Source: Microbacterium sp. W4I20 (GTDB taxonomy: Bacteria; Actinomycetota; Actinomycetes; Actinomycetales; Microbacteriaceae). From it: 64,000 nt of DNA. Numbering within the stretch: the stretch's first letter is position 1; every line of letters starts with the position of its first letter. Below the pieces are notes generated by a model, which searched no databases, had not been told where the DNA came from, and worked only from the letters and a program-made list of their open reading frames with translations. The position numbers were made by a program, and so were the translations under genes. The stretch spans positions 3,968,001 through 4,032,000 of the forward strand of contig NZ_JAUSYB010000001.1 in assembly GCF_030816505.1 (NCBI RefSeq), in the 5' to 3' direction. Of this stretch, positions 24,565 to 35,352 are shown in pieces.

Positions 24565-25509
24565 TTACGGAACGAGGATGATCTTGCCCGAGGCGGCGCC
24601 GGACTCCACGAGCTCGTGCGCCTGCGCCGCTTCAGCAAGGGGGAGTTCGGGTCCGATCTCGATCGTGAAGTCGCCGGACGCGAGCAGCTCGATCGTCTTC
24701 GGGAGTGCTTCCGCGCGAAGCGCGAGTTCCTCCTTCGTCAGTGGCTTCGGCGATCCTCCGGAGAACGCGCGGATGCCGAACGACGCGGCATCCGGTCCGC
24801 GGACGATCGTCGCGATGCGGTCCCGGTCCTCGACCAGGGCGAGTGAGGTCTCGATCGCCTCGTCGGTGCCCGCGCAGTCGAGCACGACGGTGACGGGCGC
24901 GGGGGCCGCCTCTCGCACGCGCTCCAGGAGGCCCTCCTCGTAGGAGATCGGGATCGCGCCGAGCTCTCGCAGCTGCTCGTGGCGGGCCGGGCTCGCGGTG
25001 GCGATCACGGTCGCACCCCAGGCCACCGCGAACTGCACGGCCGCCTGGCCGACGGCTCCGGAACCGCCGTGCACGAGCAGCACATCGCCGGCGGTCACCC
25101 CGATCGACCGCAGCGCCTGGTACGCGGTGCCGGCGGGGATGCCGATCGCGGCGCCCTCGGCGGCGGTGACCGCGTCGGGGAGCGCGGCCAGCTTCTCGAC
25201 CGGAACGACGAGAGCGGAGGCGTACGTGCCGAGCGTGTCGCGGACGGCCACCCGATCGCCGACGGCGAACTCGTCGACGCCCTCGCCGAGCGTCTCCACC
25301 ACGCCCGCGCCGTCGAAGCCGACCGGTCGCGGCTCGGTGATGTCGGGGGACGGGCGCTTCCGGGAGCGCAGCTTCGCATCGATCGGATTCACGCCCGCCG
25401 CCTCGATGCGCACGACGACCTCGCCGCGCGCGGCGACGGGATCGGGAACCTCGATCTCGTGCAGGACTGCGGGGGAACCGAACTCGGTGTAGACGATCGC
25501 GCGTGCCAT
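24565..25509 (-). CDS. NADP-dependent quinone reductase-like (zinc-free MDR) protein
   Basis: 314 residues. N-terminal GroES-like domain (FGSPAVLHEIEVPDP, then GVNPIDAKLR) and a Rossmann domain with VHGGSGAVGQAAVQFA near 148-163. It lacks the structural zinc cysteines and the catalytic zinc ligands, so it belongs to the quinone oxidoreductase (QOR) side of the medium-chain superfamily, likely reducing quinones or enones with NADPH. Separated from hrpA by 20 bp but with its own -10 element, so probably a single-gene unit. Confidence 0.9.
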   Translation of the reverse strand: MARAIVYTEFGSPAVLHEIEVPDPVAARGEVVVRIEAAGVNPIDAKLRSRKRPSPDITEPRPVGFDGAGVVETLGEGVDEFAVGDRVAVRDTLGTYASALVVPVEKLAALPDAVTAAEGAAIGIPAGTAYQALRSIGVTAGDVLLVHGGSGAVGQAAVQFAVAWGATVIATASPARHEQLRELGAIPISYEEGLLERVREAAPAPVTVVLDCAGTDEAIETSLALVEDRDRIATIVRGPDAASFGIRAFSGGSPKPLTKEELALRAEALPKTIELLASGDFTIEIGPELPLAEAAQAHELVESGAASGKIILVP

Positions 25510-25522
25510 GCGATCCAGGCTA
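25510..25522 (-). promoter_or_regulatory. Leaderless promoter, -10 TAGCCT
   Basis: TAGCCT (minus strand, 25522-25517) precedes the ATG of the quinone reductase by 7 nt; it overlaps the short gap after the hrpA stop. Confidence 0.5.
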
Positions 25523-25529
25523 CCCGCGC

Positions 25530-28500
25530 TCAGCGCCCGGCGAGCGCCTTCGTGATCCGCTGCGGCGATACGGCCTGCGCGGTGCCCAGGCGCTGCGCGA
25601 ACACGCTGACCCGGTACTCCTCGAGCAGCCAGCGCACCTCGACCAGGGCCGGCGGCGCATCGGCGGCGAGCGGGATCGTGCCCCCGGCATCCTCGAAGGC
25701 CTGCGCCATCCGCTCGTACTCCGTCATGCGCGCCCGGTCCTTGCCCGGCTCGCTCGTCAGGGTCTTCAGGCGGTCGAGCATGCCCTCGAGGTAGCGGGGG
25801 AAGTGCGCGAGGCGCTCGACGCCCGCCGCCGAGACGAATCCCGGATGCAGCAGCCCCGACAGCTGCGTGCGGATGTCGTTCAGCGGGCCGAGGAGCGCGA
25901 GGGAGTTCTGAGACTTGATGCCGCGCTCGACCTCGCGCGACTTCGTCAGGATGCGTGCGACGAGCGAGACACAGGCGAACAGATCGTCGACGAGGGATGC
26001 CGAGACGGCATCGCGGACCCGCGCGAACTCCGCCTCGGTGCGCACGATGCCGGTGCCCCCGGTCGCCCCGTCGATCACGCGCCGCGCGACAGCGGCCCGA
26101 CCGTCTTCGATGAGAGCCGCGGCGGACTGGTACGGCGATGCGGCGAGCGCCAGCTTCTCCTGACTGGTCAGGTGCTCCTGCACGTACGACGAGGGGGAGG
26201 GCACGCCCAGCAGCACCAGTCGCAGCACGCCGTCGCGGGTCGCTGCGGCTGCAGCATCCGCCGTTGACTCGACCCGCACCGACACCGTCTTGCCCTGGTC
26301 GACGATCGCCGGATACCCGCGCACCACGCCACCCGCCACCCGGGTGTCGAGCACCTCCGGGAGGTCCCCGAAGCTCCACGACGTGAGGCCGGTCTTCTCG
26401 ATCGATCCCGCGCCTCCCGCGGCGGCCACGGTCGCCGTCGCATCCCTCGCGCCTCGCGGACCGCGCGGGGGCGCGGCGATCGACCGAGCCACACTGCTGC
26501 GGGCCCGGTCGGAGAGGCGGGTCTGCAGCTCGCGCAGATCCCGTCCGGCTCCGACGACCCTGCCGCGTTCATCGACGGCCCGGAAGTTCATGCGCAGGTG
26601 CGCCGGCACCCGGTCGTCCTCGAAGTCGGCGTCCGACACGAGCTGATTCGCGAGCGGCTGGATCAGGCGCGCGAGCGCCTCCTTCAGCGTGCGCGCCGGC
26701 AGGCCGTTGTGATTCTCGGGCCCCTGATCCGCGAGCTCGGCGCCGAACTTGTCGGCCCAGTCGGCTGCCGGGACGACGTGGCGGCGGATCGCCTTGGGCA
26801 GGGCGCGCAGCAGGCCGGTGACGAGTTCCGCGCGCAGACCCGGCACCTGCCAGTCGAAGCCGCGATCCTCGATCTGCGCGAGCAGTGGCAGCGGCACGAC
26901 CACGCTGACTCCGTCGTCGGCCGCTCCCGGCTCGAACCGGTACGCGAGACCGAGCACCTGATCGCCCTGGTTCCATCGCGTCGGGAACTCGGCCTGAGCG
27001 GCGCGGCTCTCGTCGTCGAGCAGGTCGCCCTCGCGCATCACCAGCAGCTTCGGGGTCTGCTGCAGCGCCTCGCGCCACCACGCCTCGAACGACCGCACGT
27101 CGAACACCTCGGCCGGGATTCGCTCGTCGTAGAAGCGGAAGACCGCCTCGTCGCCGGCGAGGATGTCGCGGCGGCGCTCACGTTCCTCGAGCTTCTCGAG
27201 GCGCTTGCGGAGCTCGGCGTTGCTGCGCCAGAACGCGCTGACGCGCTTGTCGATGCGCGTGGGATCCCATTCGCCCTCGACGAGCGCGTGTCGCACGAAG
27301 AACTCGCGGGACGCCGCACGGTCGATGCGCGCGAACTGCACGCGCCGACGGGGGATGATCTCGAGGCCGAAGAGGGTGACCTTCTCGAACGCGACCGCGG
27401 CGCCGGCATCCTTCGACCAGTGCGGCTCGGTGACCTGGCGCTTGGCGAGGTCTCCGGCGAGCGGCTCGGCCCAGGCAGGATCGATCGCGGCGACGGTGCG
27501 CGCGAACGTGCGGGAGGTCTCGACGATCTCGGCCGACATCACCGCCTGCGGGCTCTTCTTGCGCAGGCCCGAGCCGGGGAAGATCGAGAAGCGGATGCCG
27601 CGGGCGCCTCGGTACTCGGCGATGCGGCGGCCCTTCTGCTCCTTGGCGGGGGAGTGGGACTTGCCGGCCGGTGCGGTGCGCTCGTCGAGGATGCCGATCT
27701 GCGACAGCAGGCCCGACAGGATGGCGCGATGGACCGCGTCGGGATCGGCCGTCGTGGTCCCTGAGCCCGACGAAGGTCCGTTCGTCTTCACCAGGGTGCT
27801 CAGCTGACGATGCACGTCGAACCATTCGCGCACACGCACGTAGTTCAGGTGCTCGGAGCGGCACAGGCGGCGGAAGGCGCTGGAGCCGAGCTCGCGCTGC
27901 TGTTCGCGCAGATGGTTCCAGAGATTCAGCAGGGCGAGGAAGTCGCTCGTCGGGTCGGCGAACCGCGCGTGCAGGCGGTCGGCCTCCTCGCGGCGCTCCT
28001 CCGGTCGCTCCCGGACGTCCTGGATCGTCATGCCCGCCACGATGGGCAGCACGGCGTCCAGGACCTGGGTCCCTGAGCCGGTCGAAGGGCGCCCGGCTTC
28101 GATCAGCATGCGGGCGAACCGCGGGTCGACCGGCATCCGCGAGATGTCGCGACCGATGCGTGTGAGGCGCGGGGCGTCGTCGCGGCGCGACGGTGAGACC
28201 GCACCGAGCTCTGTCAGCAGGTCGAAGGCCGCCTTCACGCCGCGGGAGTCCGGCGGCGTGAGGAACGGGAAGGCAGTGATGTCGCCGAACCCCAGCGACA
28301 GCATCTGCAGGATGACCGAGGCCAGGGACGTGCGCAGGATCTCGGGTTCGGTGAACTCCGGACGTTTGTCGAAGTCCTCCTCCGAGTACAGCCGGATGGC
28401 GATGCCGTCGCTCGTGCGACCGGCGCGACCGGCGCGCTGGTTCGCCGACGCCTGCGAGATCGCCTCGATCGGGAGCTGCTGCACCTTCGACCGATTGCTG

Positions 28501-29498
28501 TAGCGCGAGATGCGGGCGGTGCCCGTGTCGATCACGTACCGAATGCCGGGGACCGTCAGGCTCGTCTCCGCGACGTTCGTGGCGAGGATGATCCGGCGGC
28601 GCACGCCCGCGACTTTGGACCGCTCGAACACCCGGTGCTGCTCGGCCGCAGAAAGTCGGCCGTACAGTGGGAGCACCTCGGTGGGGGAACGGTCCTTCGC
28701 ATAGGCGCCGCGCACGGCGTCCGCGGCGTCCCTGATCTCGGCTTCGCCCGGCAGGAAGACGAGCACGTCGCCCGGCTCCTCGCGGTCGAGCTCGCGCAGC
28801 GCGGCGACGATCGCGGAGACCTCGTCCTCGTCCGCTGTCTCCTCGGTCTGTTCGCGGTAACGGATCTCCACGGGGTAGGTGCGCCCGGACACCTCGATGA
28901 TCGGAGCAGGCCTTGATTCGGTCCCTGAGCCTGACGACCCTTCGTCTCGCTGCGCTCGCTCAGGACCCGGGGCGAAGTGCTTCGCGAAGCTCTCGGGGTC
29001 GATCGTCGCCGAGGTGATGATCACCTTGAGGTCGGGCCGCTCCGGCAGGATTCGGACGAGGTAGCCGAGCAGGAAGTCGACGTTGAGCGAGCGCTCGTGC
29101 GCCTCGTCGATGATGATCGTGTCGTAGCGGGTGAGCAGCCGGTCGCGGTGGATCTCGTTGAGCAGGATGCCGTCGGTCATCAGGGCGACGCGGGTCTCGT
29201 CCGAGACCTTGTCGGTGAAGCGCACCTTGTAGCCGACGAGTGTGCCGAGCTCGACCTGCAGCTCTTCGGCCACGCGTTCCGCGATGGTCCGGGCGGCCAG
29301 GCGTCGCGGCTGCGTGTGCGCGATGCGCGTGCGACCGAGCTCGAGCGCGATCTTCGGCAGCTGCGTCGTCTTGCCCGACCCGGTCGCGCCGGCGACGATC
29401 ACGACCTGATGGTCGCGGATGGCGTCGGCGATCTCGCCCCGGGCCGCACTGACGGGGAGTTCCGGGGGGTAGTGGATCACGGGGAGGGACGCAGACAT
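25530..29498 (-). CDS. hrpA: ATP-dependent RNA helicase HrpA
   Basis: 1322 residues. DEAH-box core: Walker A GATGSGKTTQ (37-46), DEAHERS, SAT, and QRAGRAGR in the second RecA domain, followed by the HA2/OB region and the long C-terminal DUF3418 part typical of full-length HrpA. It unwinds RNA and in E. coli helps release stalled ribosomes. Three palindromic repeats sit inside the gene, all in frame, adding linkers such as GPSSGSGT (near 574), RPSTGSGT (near 470) and a longer insert ending GSSGSGTE (near 178-193). The ATG at 29496-29498 starts just before the first helicase motif and lies 8 nt after TACGAT. Confidence 0.95.
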   Translation of the reverse strand: MSASLPVIHYPPELPVSAARGEIADAIRDHQVVIVAGATGSGKTTQLPKIALELGRTRIAHTQPRRLAARTIAERVAEELQVELGTLVGYKVRFTDKVSDETRVALMTDGILLNEIHRDRLLTRYDTIIIDEAHERSLNVDFLLGYLVRILPERPDLKVIITSATIDPESFAKHFAPGPERAQRDEGSSGSGTESRPAPIIEVSGRTYPVEIRYREQTEETADEDEVSAIVAALRELDREEPGDVLVFLPGEAEIRDAADAVRGAYAKDRSPTEVLPLYGRLSAAEQHRVFERSKVAGVRRRIILATNVAETSLTVPGIRYVIDTGTARISRYSNRSKVQQLPIEAISQASANQRAGRAGRTSDGIAIRLYSEEDFDKRPEFTEPEILRTSLASVILQMLSLGFGDITAFPFLTPPDSRGVKAAFDLLTELGAVSPSRRDDAPRLTRIGRDISRMPVDPRFARMLIEAGRPSTGSGTQVLDAVLPIVAGMTIQDVRERPEERREEADRLHARFADPTSDFLALLNLWNHLREQQRELGSSAFRRLCRSEHLNYVRVREWFDVHRQLSTLVKTNGPSSGSGTTTADPDAVHRAILSGLLSQIGILDERTAPAGKSHSPAKEQKGRRIAEYRGARGIRFSIFPGSGLRKKSPQAVMSAEIVETSRTFARTVAAIDPAWAEPLAGDLAKRQVTEPHWSKDAGAAVAFEKVTLFGLEIIPRRRVQFARIDRAASREFFVRHALVEGEWDPTRIDKRVSAFWRSNAELRKRLEKLEERERRRDILAGDEAVFRFYDERIPAEVFDVRSFEAWWREALQQTPKLLVMREGDLLDDESRAAQAEFPTRWNQGDQVLGLAYRFEPGAADDGVSVVVPLPLLAQIEDRGFDWQVPGLRAELVTGLLRALPKAIRRHVVPAADWADKFGAELADQGPENHNGLPARTLKEALARLIQPLANQLVSDADFEDDRVPAHLRMNFRAVDERGRVVGAGRDLRELQTRLSDRARSSVARSIAAPPRGPRGARDATATVAAAGGAGSIEKTGLTSWSFGDLPEVLDTRVAGGVVRGYPAIVDQGKTVSVRVESTADAAAAATRDGVLRLVLLGVPSPSSYVQEHLTSQEKLALAASPYQSAAALIEDGRAAVARRVIDGATGGTGIVRTEAEFARVRDAVSASLVDDLFACVSLVARILTKSREVERGIKSQNSLALLGPLNDIRTQLSGLLHPGFVSAAGVERLAHFPRYLEGMLDRLKTLTSEPGKDRARMTEYERMAQAFEDAGGTIPLAADAPPALVEVRWLLEEYRVSVFAQRLGTAQAVSPQRITKALAGR
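27756..27779. repeat. Palindromic REP-like element inside hrpA, copy 1
   Basis: The plus strand reads GGTCCCTGAGCCCGACGA then AGGTCC. Translated on the minus strand it gives GPSSGSGT near residue 574. It shares the core GGTCCCTGAGC with the copies at 28068 and 28920. Confidence 0.75.
28068..28090. repeat. Palindromic REP-like element inside hrpA, copy 2
   Basis: GGTCCCTGAGCCGGTCGA then AGGGC; translated on the minus strand as RPSTGSGT near residue 470. It differs from copy 1 at a few positions between the core and the AAGG end. Confidence 0.75.
28920..28967. repeat. Composite inverted REP-like element inside hrpA, copy 3
   Basis: Begins GGTCCCTGAGCCTGACGA and continues into CTTCGTCTCGCTGCGCTC and GCTCAGGACC, so the ends are inverted copies of the core. 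In the protein it adds about 16 residues, including PERAQRDEGSSGSGTE, between the SAT motif and the APIIEVSGRTYPV block. Confidence 0.75.
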
Positions 29499-29512
29499 AG
29501 CCCTCTATCGTA
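29499..29512 (-). promoter_or_regulatory. Leaderless promoter of hrpA, -10 TACGAT
   Basis: TACGAT (minus strand, 29512-29507) ends 8 nt before the hrpA ATG. It faces the promoter of the divergent gene 21 bp away. Confidence 0.5.
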
Positions 29513-29533
29513 AGCCGCACAGCGTCGTGCCCC

Positions 29534-29545
29534 TACGATCATCGA
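29534..29545 (+). promoter_or_regulatory. Leaderless promoter, -10 TACGAT
   Basis: TACGAT (29534-29539) is 6 nt before the GTG at 29546, which explains why this GTG is used without a ribosome-binding site. Confidence 0.55.
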
Positions 29546-31614
<2,069 letters not shown>

Positions 31615-31634
31615 GCCTCTCCGTTCCCGCACAT

Positions 31635-31669
31635 GACGCCCCGTGTCGCCGACCGCGACACGGGGCGTC
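31635..31669 (+). terminator. Perfect 15-bp hairpin after the aldo/keto reductase
   Basis: 31635-31649 (GACGCCCCGTGTCGC) pairs without mismatch with 31655-31669 around the loop CGACC. No clear T-run follows; the next -10 starts 8 nt beyond. Confidence 0.7.
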
Positions 31670-31677
31670 GTCGTGGG

Positions 31678-31690
31678 TACCGTCGAGGTC
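31678..31690 (+). promoter_or_regulatory. Leaderless promoter, -10 TACCGT
   Basis: TACCGT (31678-31683) is 7 nt before the ATG at 31691. Confidence 0.5.
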
Positions 31691-32260
31691 ATGACAGCTC
31701 CGTTCCGCGTCGTCGCCGTGTCGGGTTCCCTGCACGAGCCGAGCAAGACGACCGCCCTCGTCCGCGCGATCACGGCCGCCATCGGAGAGCGGGCGCCGAT
31801 CGAGGCGCAGCTCATCGAGCTCACGCAGATCGGTCCCGGCCTCGCCGGAGCGCTGCGCCGCGACCAGCTGCCGCCCGAGGTGGAGGAGCAGCTCCGCGCG
31901 ATCGAGACCGCCGACCTCCTCATCGTCGGCAGCCCCGTCTACCGCGCCTCGTTCACGGGTCTGTTCAAGCACCTCTTCGACTTCGTCGGCCAGTACGACC
32001 TCGTCGGAAAGCCCGTGCTGCTGGCGGCCACCGGCGGGGGCGAGCGTCATGCGCTGATCATCGAGCACCAGCTGCGTCCGCTGTTCGGCTTCTTCCAGGC
32101 GCTGACGCTCCCGCTCGGCGTCTACGCGAGCGACACCGACTTCGACAAGTACGAGATCACGTCCGAGATCCTGCAGTCGCGCATCGCGCTCGCCGCAGAG
32201 CGTGCTCTTCCGCTCGTCGGCTACGCGGCCTCACGACCGGTCGAGCTGCTCGTCGGCTGA
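31691..32260 (+). CDS. NAD(P)H-dependent FMN reductase (MsuE/SsuE family)
   Basis: 189 residues, flavodoxin-like fold. SGSLHEPSKTTALV near 10-23 binds the FMN phosphate, and GSPVYRASFTGLFKHLFD near 79-96 is the signature of the SsuE/MsuE reductases. The product, FMNH2, is the cofactor of LLM monooxygenases such as those at 15641 and 22280, so it may serve them in trans although it is 7 kb away and separately transcribed. Single-gene unit between a hairpin and the next leaderless promoter. Confidence 0.88.
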   Translation: MTAPFRVVAVSGSLHEPSKTTALVRAITAAIGERAPIEAQLIELTQIGPGLAGALRRDQLPPEVEEQLRAIETADLLIVGSPVYRASFTGLFKHLFDFVGQYDLVGKPVLLAATGGGERHALIIEHQLRPLFGFFQALTLPLGVYASDTDFDKYEITSEILQSRIALAAERALPLVGYAASRPVELLVG

Positions 32261-32281
32261 GCCCTTCCGCCCTGTGCGGCG

Positions 32282-32293
32282 TAGCGTGAGAGC
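32282..32293 (+). promoter_or_regulatory. Leaderless promoter, -10 TAGCGT
   Basis: TAGCGT (32282-32287) lies 6 nt before the ATG at 32294 in the 33-bp gap between genes. Confidence 0.55.
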
Positions 32294-34093
32294 ATGACCA
32301 ACCGGCTCGCCGACACCCTCAGCCCGTACCTGCGAGCGCACGCCGACAACCCCGTGGACTGGTTCCCGTGGGGTGAAGACGCCTTCGAGGAGGCGCGTCG
32401 GCGCGACGTGCCGCTGCTGATCTCGATCGGCTACTCGACCTGTCACTGGTGTCACGTGATGGCCCGGGAATCGTTCGCCGACCCGGCGATCGCGGCGCTC
32501 ATGAACGAGGGCTTCGTGTCGGTGAAGGTCGACCGCGAGGAGCATCCCGACGTCGACGGTGCGTATATGGCCGCGGCGTCCGCGTTCACCCAGAACCTGG
32601 GCTGGCCCCTGACGGTGTTCGCGACGCCCCGTGGTCGCACCTTCTACGCCGGCACCTACTGGCCGCCGGACGCCCGGCCGCCCATGCCCGCGTTCCGCGA
32701 CGTGCTCGCCGCCGTCCGAGAGGCGTGGATCGAGCGCCGAGCGCAGGCGGAGGAATCGGCGGATGCCGTCCGCGACGCGCTCGCCCGCGCCGCCGTATCC
32801 GCTCCCTCCGAGCTTCCTTCCGCGGGGCCGATCGCCGAGGCCGCGGAGGCCATCTCCGCACGGGAGGACCGGCACTTCGGCGGTTTCGGGGGCGCCCCGA
32901 AGTTCCCGGTCGCCACGACGCTGCGGTTCCTGCAGAACCCGCTCGTGCGGCGCGAGGCGCCGGAGGCGGCGGCATCCGCTCGACGTGCGCTCGCCGCGAT
33001 GACGGAATCGGCGCTGCACGACGAGGACGGCGGGTTCTTCCGCTACGCCACGCAGCGCGACTGGACGGTGCCGCACTATGAGCGGATGCTGACCGACAAT
33101 GCGCAGCTGCTCGAGGTCGCCGTCGACGAGGGCGACGCGCAGACCGCACGCGGGATCGCCGGCTTCCTGCTGGCGACTCTGCAACGCTCGGAGGGCGGGT
33201 TCGGTGCGGCGCAGGACTCGGAGTCCTGGATCGATGGTGTGCGCAACGAGGGCGGGTACTACCTGCGACCGGTTGCCGAGCGGGCTGAGCTCGAGCCGCC
33301 CGCCGTCGACGGCAAGGTCATCACGGGCTGGAACGGCATGGCCATCGGGGCGCTCGCGCGCGCCGGGGCGTGGGCGGGCGAGGGCTCCTGGATCGATGCT
33401 GCGGCAGCTGCCGCCGAGGCCGTGCTGCGCGTGAACCGCGACGGGTCAGGACAACTGGTCCGGGCATCGCTCGACGGGGTCGCGTCGAAAGCCGTGGCGA
33501 CGGTCGCCGACCTCGCCCTGCTCGCGGACGGCCTGTTCGCGCTCGCGGTAGCGACCGGCGAGGTGCGCTGGGCATCCTCCGCCCGCGACGTGCTCGACCA
33601 GGCGCTGGCGGGCCCACGGCTCGACCCGCAGCTGGCGGAGAACGGCATCGTCGCGTCACCCGACCAGACCGACGGCGACCTGCCGTCGGGAGTCGCGGCC
33701 GTTGCTGCGGCAGCTCTCACCGCTTGGCGACTCGGTGCGGGGGAGCAGTACCGCGAGGCTGCGGCGGCGGTGGTCCGCGAGCACGGCGGACGCGGCCTGG
33801 AACAGCCGTTCGCGCACGGCAGCCTGCTGCGCGCGGCGGCCGGGTTGATCGACCCACCGCGGCAGATCGTCGTCGTCACCGATGATCCGAGTGGGGGCCT
33901 CGCCTCCGCCGCCCGACGGGCCGATGCCGACGTCGCAGCCGTGGTCACTCCGACACAGGCCCAGGCCTTCGCGGATGCCGGGTTCGAGCTGTTCGAGAGC
34001 AAGGCTGAAGTGGCCGAGCGCGCGTACGACTGCCGCGCGTTCGTGTGCCGGCTGCCGGTGAGCGACCCGGCCGGTATCCCGCTCGCGCGCTGA
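32294..34093 (+). CDS. Thioredoxin-domain protein YyaL (DUF255, SPATA20 homologue)
   Basis: 599 residues. The N-terminal DUF255 thioredoxin-like domain has [16 protein letters not shown], the redox motif C50-HW-C53 in STCHWCHVM and the [12 protein letters not shown] segment. The remainder is an alpha/alpha toroid like N-acylglucosamine 2-epimerase ([28 protein letters not shown]). Total length is somewhat below the 650-700 usual for the family. Widely conserved; molecular role not established. Confidence 0.9.
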   Translation: MTNRLADTLSPYLRAHADNPVDWFPWGEDAFEEARRRDVPLLISIGYSTCHWCHVMARESFADPAIAALMNEGFVSVKVDREEHPDVDGAYMAAASAFTQNLGWPLTVFATPRGRTFYAGTYWPPDARPPMPAFRDVLAAVREAWIERRAQAEESADAVRDALARAAVSAPSELPSAGPIAEAAEAISAREDRHFGGFGGAPKFPVATTLRFLQNPLVRREAPEAAASARRALAAMTESALHDEDGGFFRYATQRDWTVPHYERMLTDNAQLLEVAVDEGDAQTARGIAGFLLATLQRSEGGFGAAQDSESWIDGVRNEGGYYLRPVAERAELEPPAVDGKVITGWNGMAIGALARAGAWAGEGSWIDAAAAAAEAVLRVNRDGSGQLVRASLDGVASKAVATVADLALLADGLFALAVATGEVRWASSARDVLDQALAGPRLDPQLAENGIVASPDQTDGDLPSGVAAVAAAALTAWRLGAGEQYREAAAAVVREHGGRGLEQPFAHGSLLRAAAGLIDPPRQIVVVTDDPSGGLASAARRADADVAAVVTPTQAQAFADAGFELFESKAEVAERAYDCRAFVCRLPVSDPAGIPLAR

Positions 34094-34114
34094 CACCGCG
34101 CGGGCTCGTCAGCG
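34088..34114. terminator. Inverted repeat covering both stop codons of a convergent pair
   Basis: CGCTGAC (34088-34094) and GTCAGCG (34108-34114) are perfect inverted copies; each arm contains the stop codon of one of the two convergent genes. Loop of 13 nt, GC-rich. Confidence 0.45.
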
Positions 34115-34327
34115 GGCATTCCGCGGATGCTGACGAGCGACTCGCTCGTTCCCGCGGCGGTAGTTCCCCGTCACGCGTGCCATCAGCTGCTGTGGGTCGC
34201 CTTGCTCGGCCTGTGCGAGGAACTCGGCTGCCCGCGCGCCGCGCAGCACGGTCGCTGTCCGACCCTGGTGTCGGATGACGATCTCGTCGCCGCGAACGAG
34301 GAACTCGAAATCCGACGGGGTGCCCAT
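34109..34327 (-). CDS. Small conserved hypothetical protein
   Basis: 72 residues: MGTPSDFEFLVRGDEIVIRH, then a basic C-terminus. No helix-turn-helix, signal or membrane segment. The front half looks like a small beta-rich fold and the tail (TGNYRRGNERVARQHPRNAR) is strongly basic, so nucleic-acid contact is possible but unproven. The ATG at 34325-34327 was chosen over a longer in-frame start at 34375 because a -10 hexamer lies 6 nt upstream of it and the longer form runs into the next gene's promoter. Confidence 0.65.
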   Translation of the reverse strand: MGTPSDFEFLVRGDEIVIRHQGRTATVLRGARAAEFLAQAEQGDPQQLMARVTGNYRRGNERVARQHPRNAR

Positions 34328-34339
34328 GGAGCGAGCGTA
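34328..34339 (-). promoter_or_regulatory. Leaderless promoter, -10 TACGCT
   Basis: TACGCT (minus strand, 34339-34334) is 6 nt before the ATG of the 72-residue protein gene. Confidence 0.5.
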
Positions 34340-34368
34340 GCGTTCATCCGCTTTCGTGTGCCAACGGA

Positions 34369-34410
34369 TTGACACACATCAGTGGTCAGTGTACCGTTCG
34401 AGTGATACAC
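34369..34410 (+). promoter_or_regulatory. Sigma-A promoter with GTGTA/TACAC dyad
   Basis: TTGACA (34369-34374), 17-nt spacer, TACCGT (34392-34397): the best -35/-10 pair in the window. GTGTA (34389-34393) and TACAC (34406-34410) form a dyad across the -10, consistent with autoregulation by the GntR-type protein of the same operon. Confidence 0.65.
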
Positions 34411-34425
34411 GGAATGAGGGTGATC

Positions 34426-35352
34426 ATGGACGGGATCATGGTGGGGGTCTACTCCCTGAGCGTCGTCGCGGCAGCGGCTGTCGTCTGGCTCGTGGTGAAT
34501 CGGCGCCGAGGAAGTGTGCCTTCGGGCCGGCTCGCCCCGATCGTCGGCGCCGCGCGGCGTCGGGCGCTGATCGCGGTGCTCTTCGCGGCCACGGTGTTCC
34601 TCGTGGGCATGCTCGCCGGGGTCGCCCTGCCGGAGCTGCTCGGGCAGCCCTTCGCGCTCACGCCGCTCGTCGCCGGGGCGGCCGGCCTGGCTCTGTACGG
34701 AGCGACGCCGCCGCGCGCGGTCTCCGTGCGCGACGACGAGCCGCGTGATGCCGTCCTGGTGCCGCGCTCCGCTCTCTCCGCGGTGCCGGCGCGCTGGGCG
34801 GCAGTGCTGCTCGTGGTGAGTGCGCTCTTCGTCCTGCTCGTCGTGTTCTGCGGGATGACGGCGGGAGTCGACGAGGCCGGGCGTGCGCGGACGATCCGCT
34901 TCGAGGCGCCCGACATGGCTTCGTGGTCGAGTCCCTACCCCGGGTGGTTCTACGGCGTCCCCGCGCTGCTCGGACTGCTGTGTCTGTCGGTGTGCATGGT
35001 CATCGCGCTGCGACGCATCAGCTCTACCGCGGCATTCCCGCGTGCCGCCGACGCCGAGCTCGATCGGCACTGGCGTCGACGCTCGGTCGAGGTGGTGCTC
35101 AAGCTCGCCATCGGCGCCGTGCTCTTCTCGTTCGGCGGGATCTCGGTGATCGCGGGTCTCACGATGGGCAACGCGGTCATCGACGGCAGCACGCTGGTCG
35201 TGTGGTGGGTGATCGCGGTGTCGCTGAGGATCATCGGCCTGGTGGCGCTGGTGCTGAGCGTCGGAAGTGTGACACTGGCCGGTCTGACCGCCGCGACGAT
35301 CGGCAAAGCCGCTGCCTCCGAGGCGATGCCCTCCGAGGTCGCCGTCCGATGA
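34426..35352 (+). CDS. Predicted integral membrane protein of a GntR/YtrA-type operon
   Basis: 308 residues, seven or so hydrophobic segments with short basic loops (VVNRRRG; RRRALIAVLFAATVFLVGML). No transporter, kinase or enzyme motif was recognised. It overlaps the GntR gene by 4 nt, and YtrA-type regulators usually control membrane proteins or ABC transporters linked to cell-envelope stress, so an envelope role is likely. The ATG at 34426 has GAGGGTGATC before it; an alternative ATG at 34414 adds four residues. Confidence 0.7.
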   Translation: MDGIMVGVYSLSVVAAAAVVWLVVNRRRGSVPSGRLAPIVGAARRRALIAVLFAATVFLVGMLAGVALPELLGQPFALTPLVAGAAGLALYGATPPRAVSVRDDEPRDAVLVPRSALSAVPARWAAVLLVVSALFVLLVVFCGMTAGVDEAGRARTIRFEAPDMASWSSPYPGWFYGVPALLGLLCLSVCMVIALRRISSTAAFPRAADAELDRHWRRRSVEVVLKLAIGAVLFSFGGISVIAGLTMGNAVIDGSTLVVWWVIAVSLRIIGLVALVLSVGSVTLAGLTAATIGKAAASEAMPSEVAVR

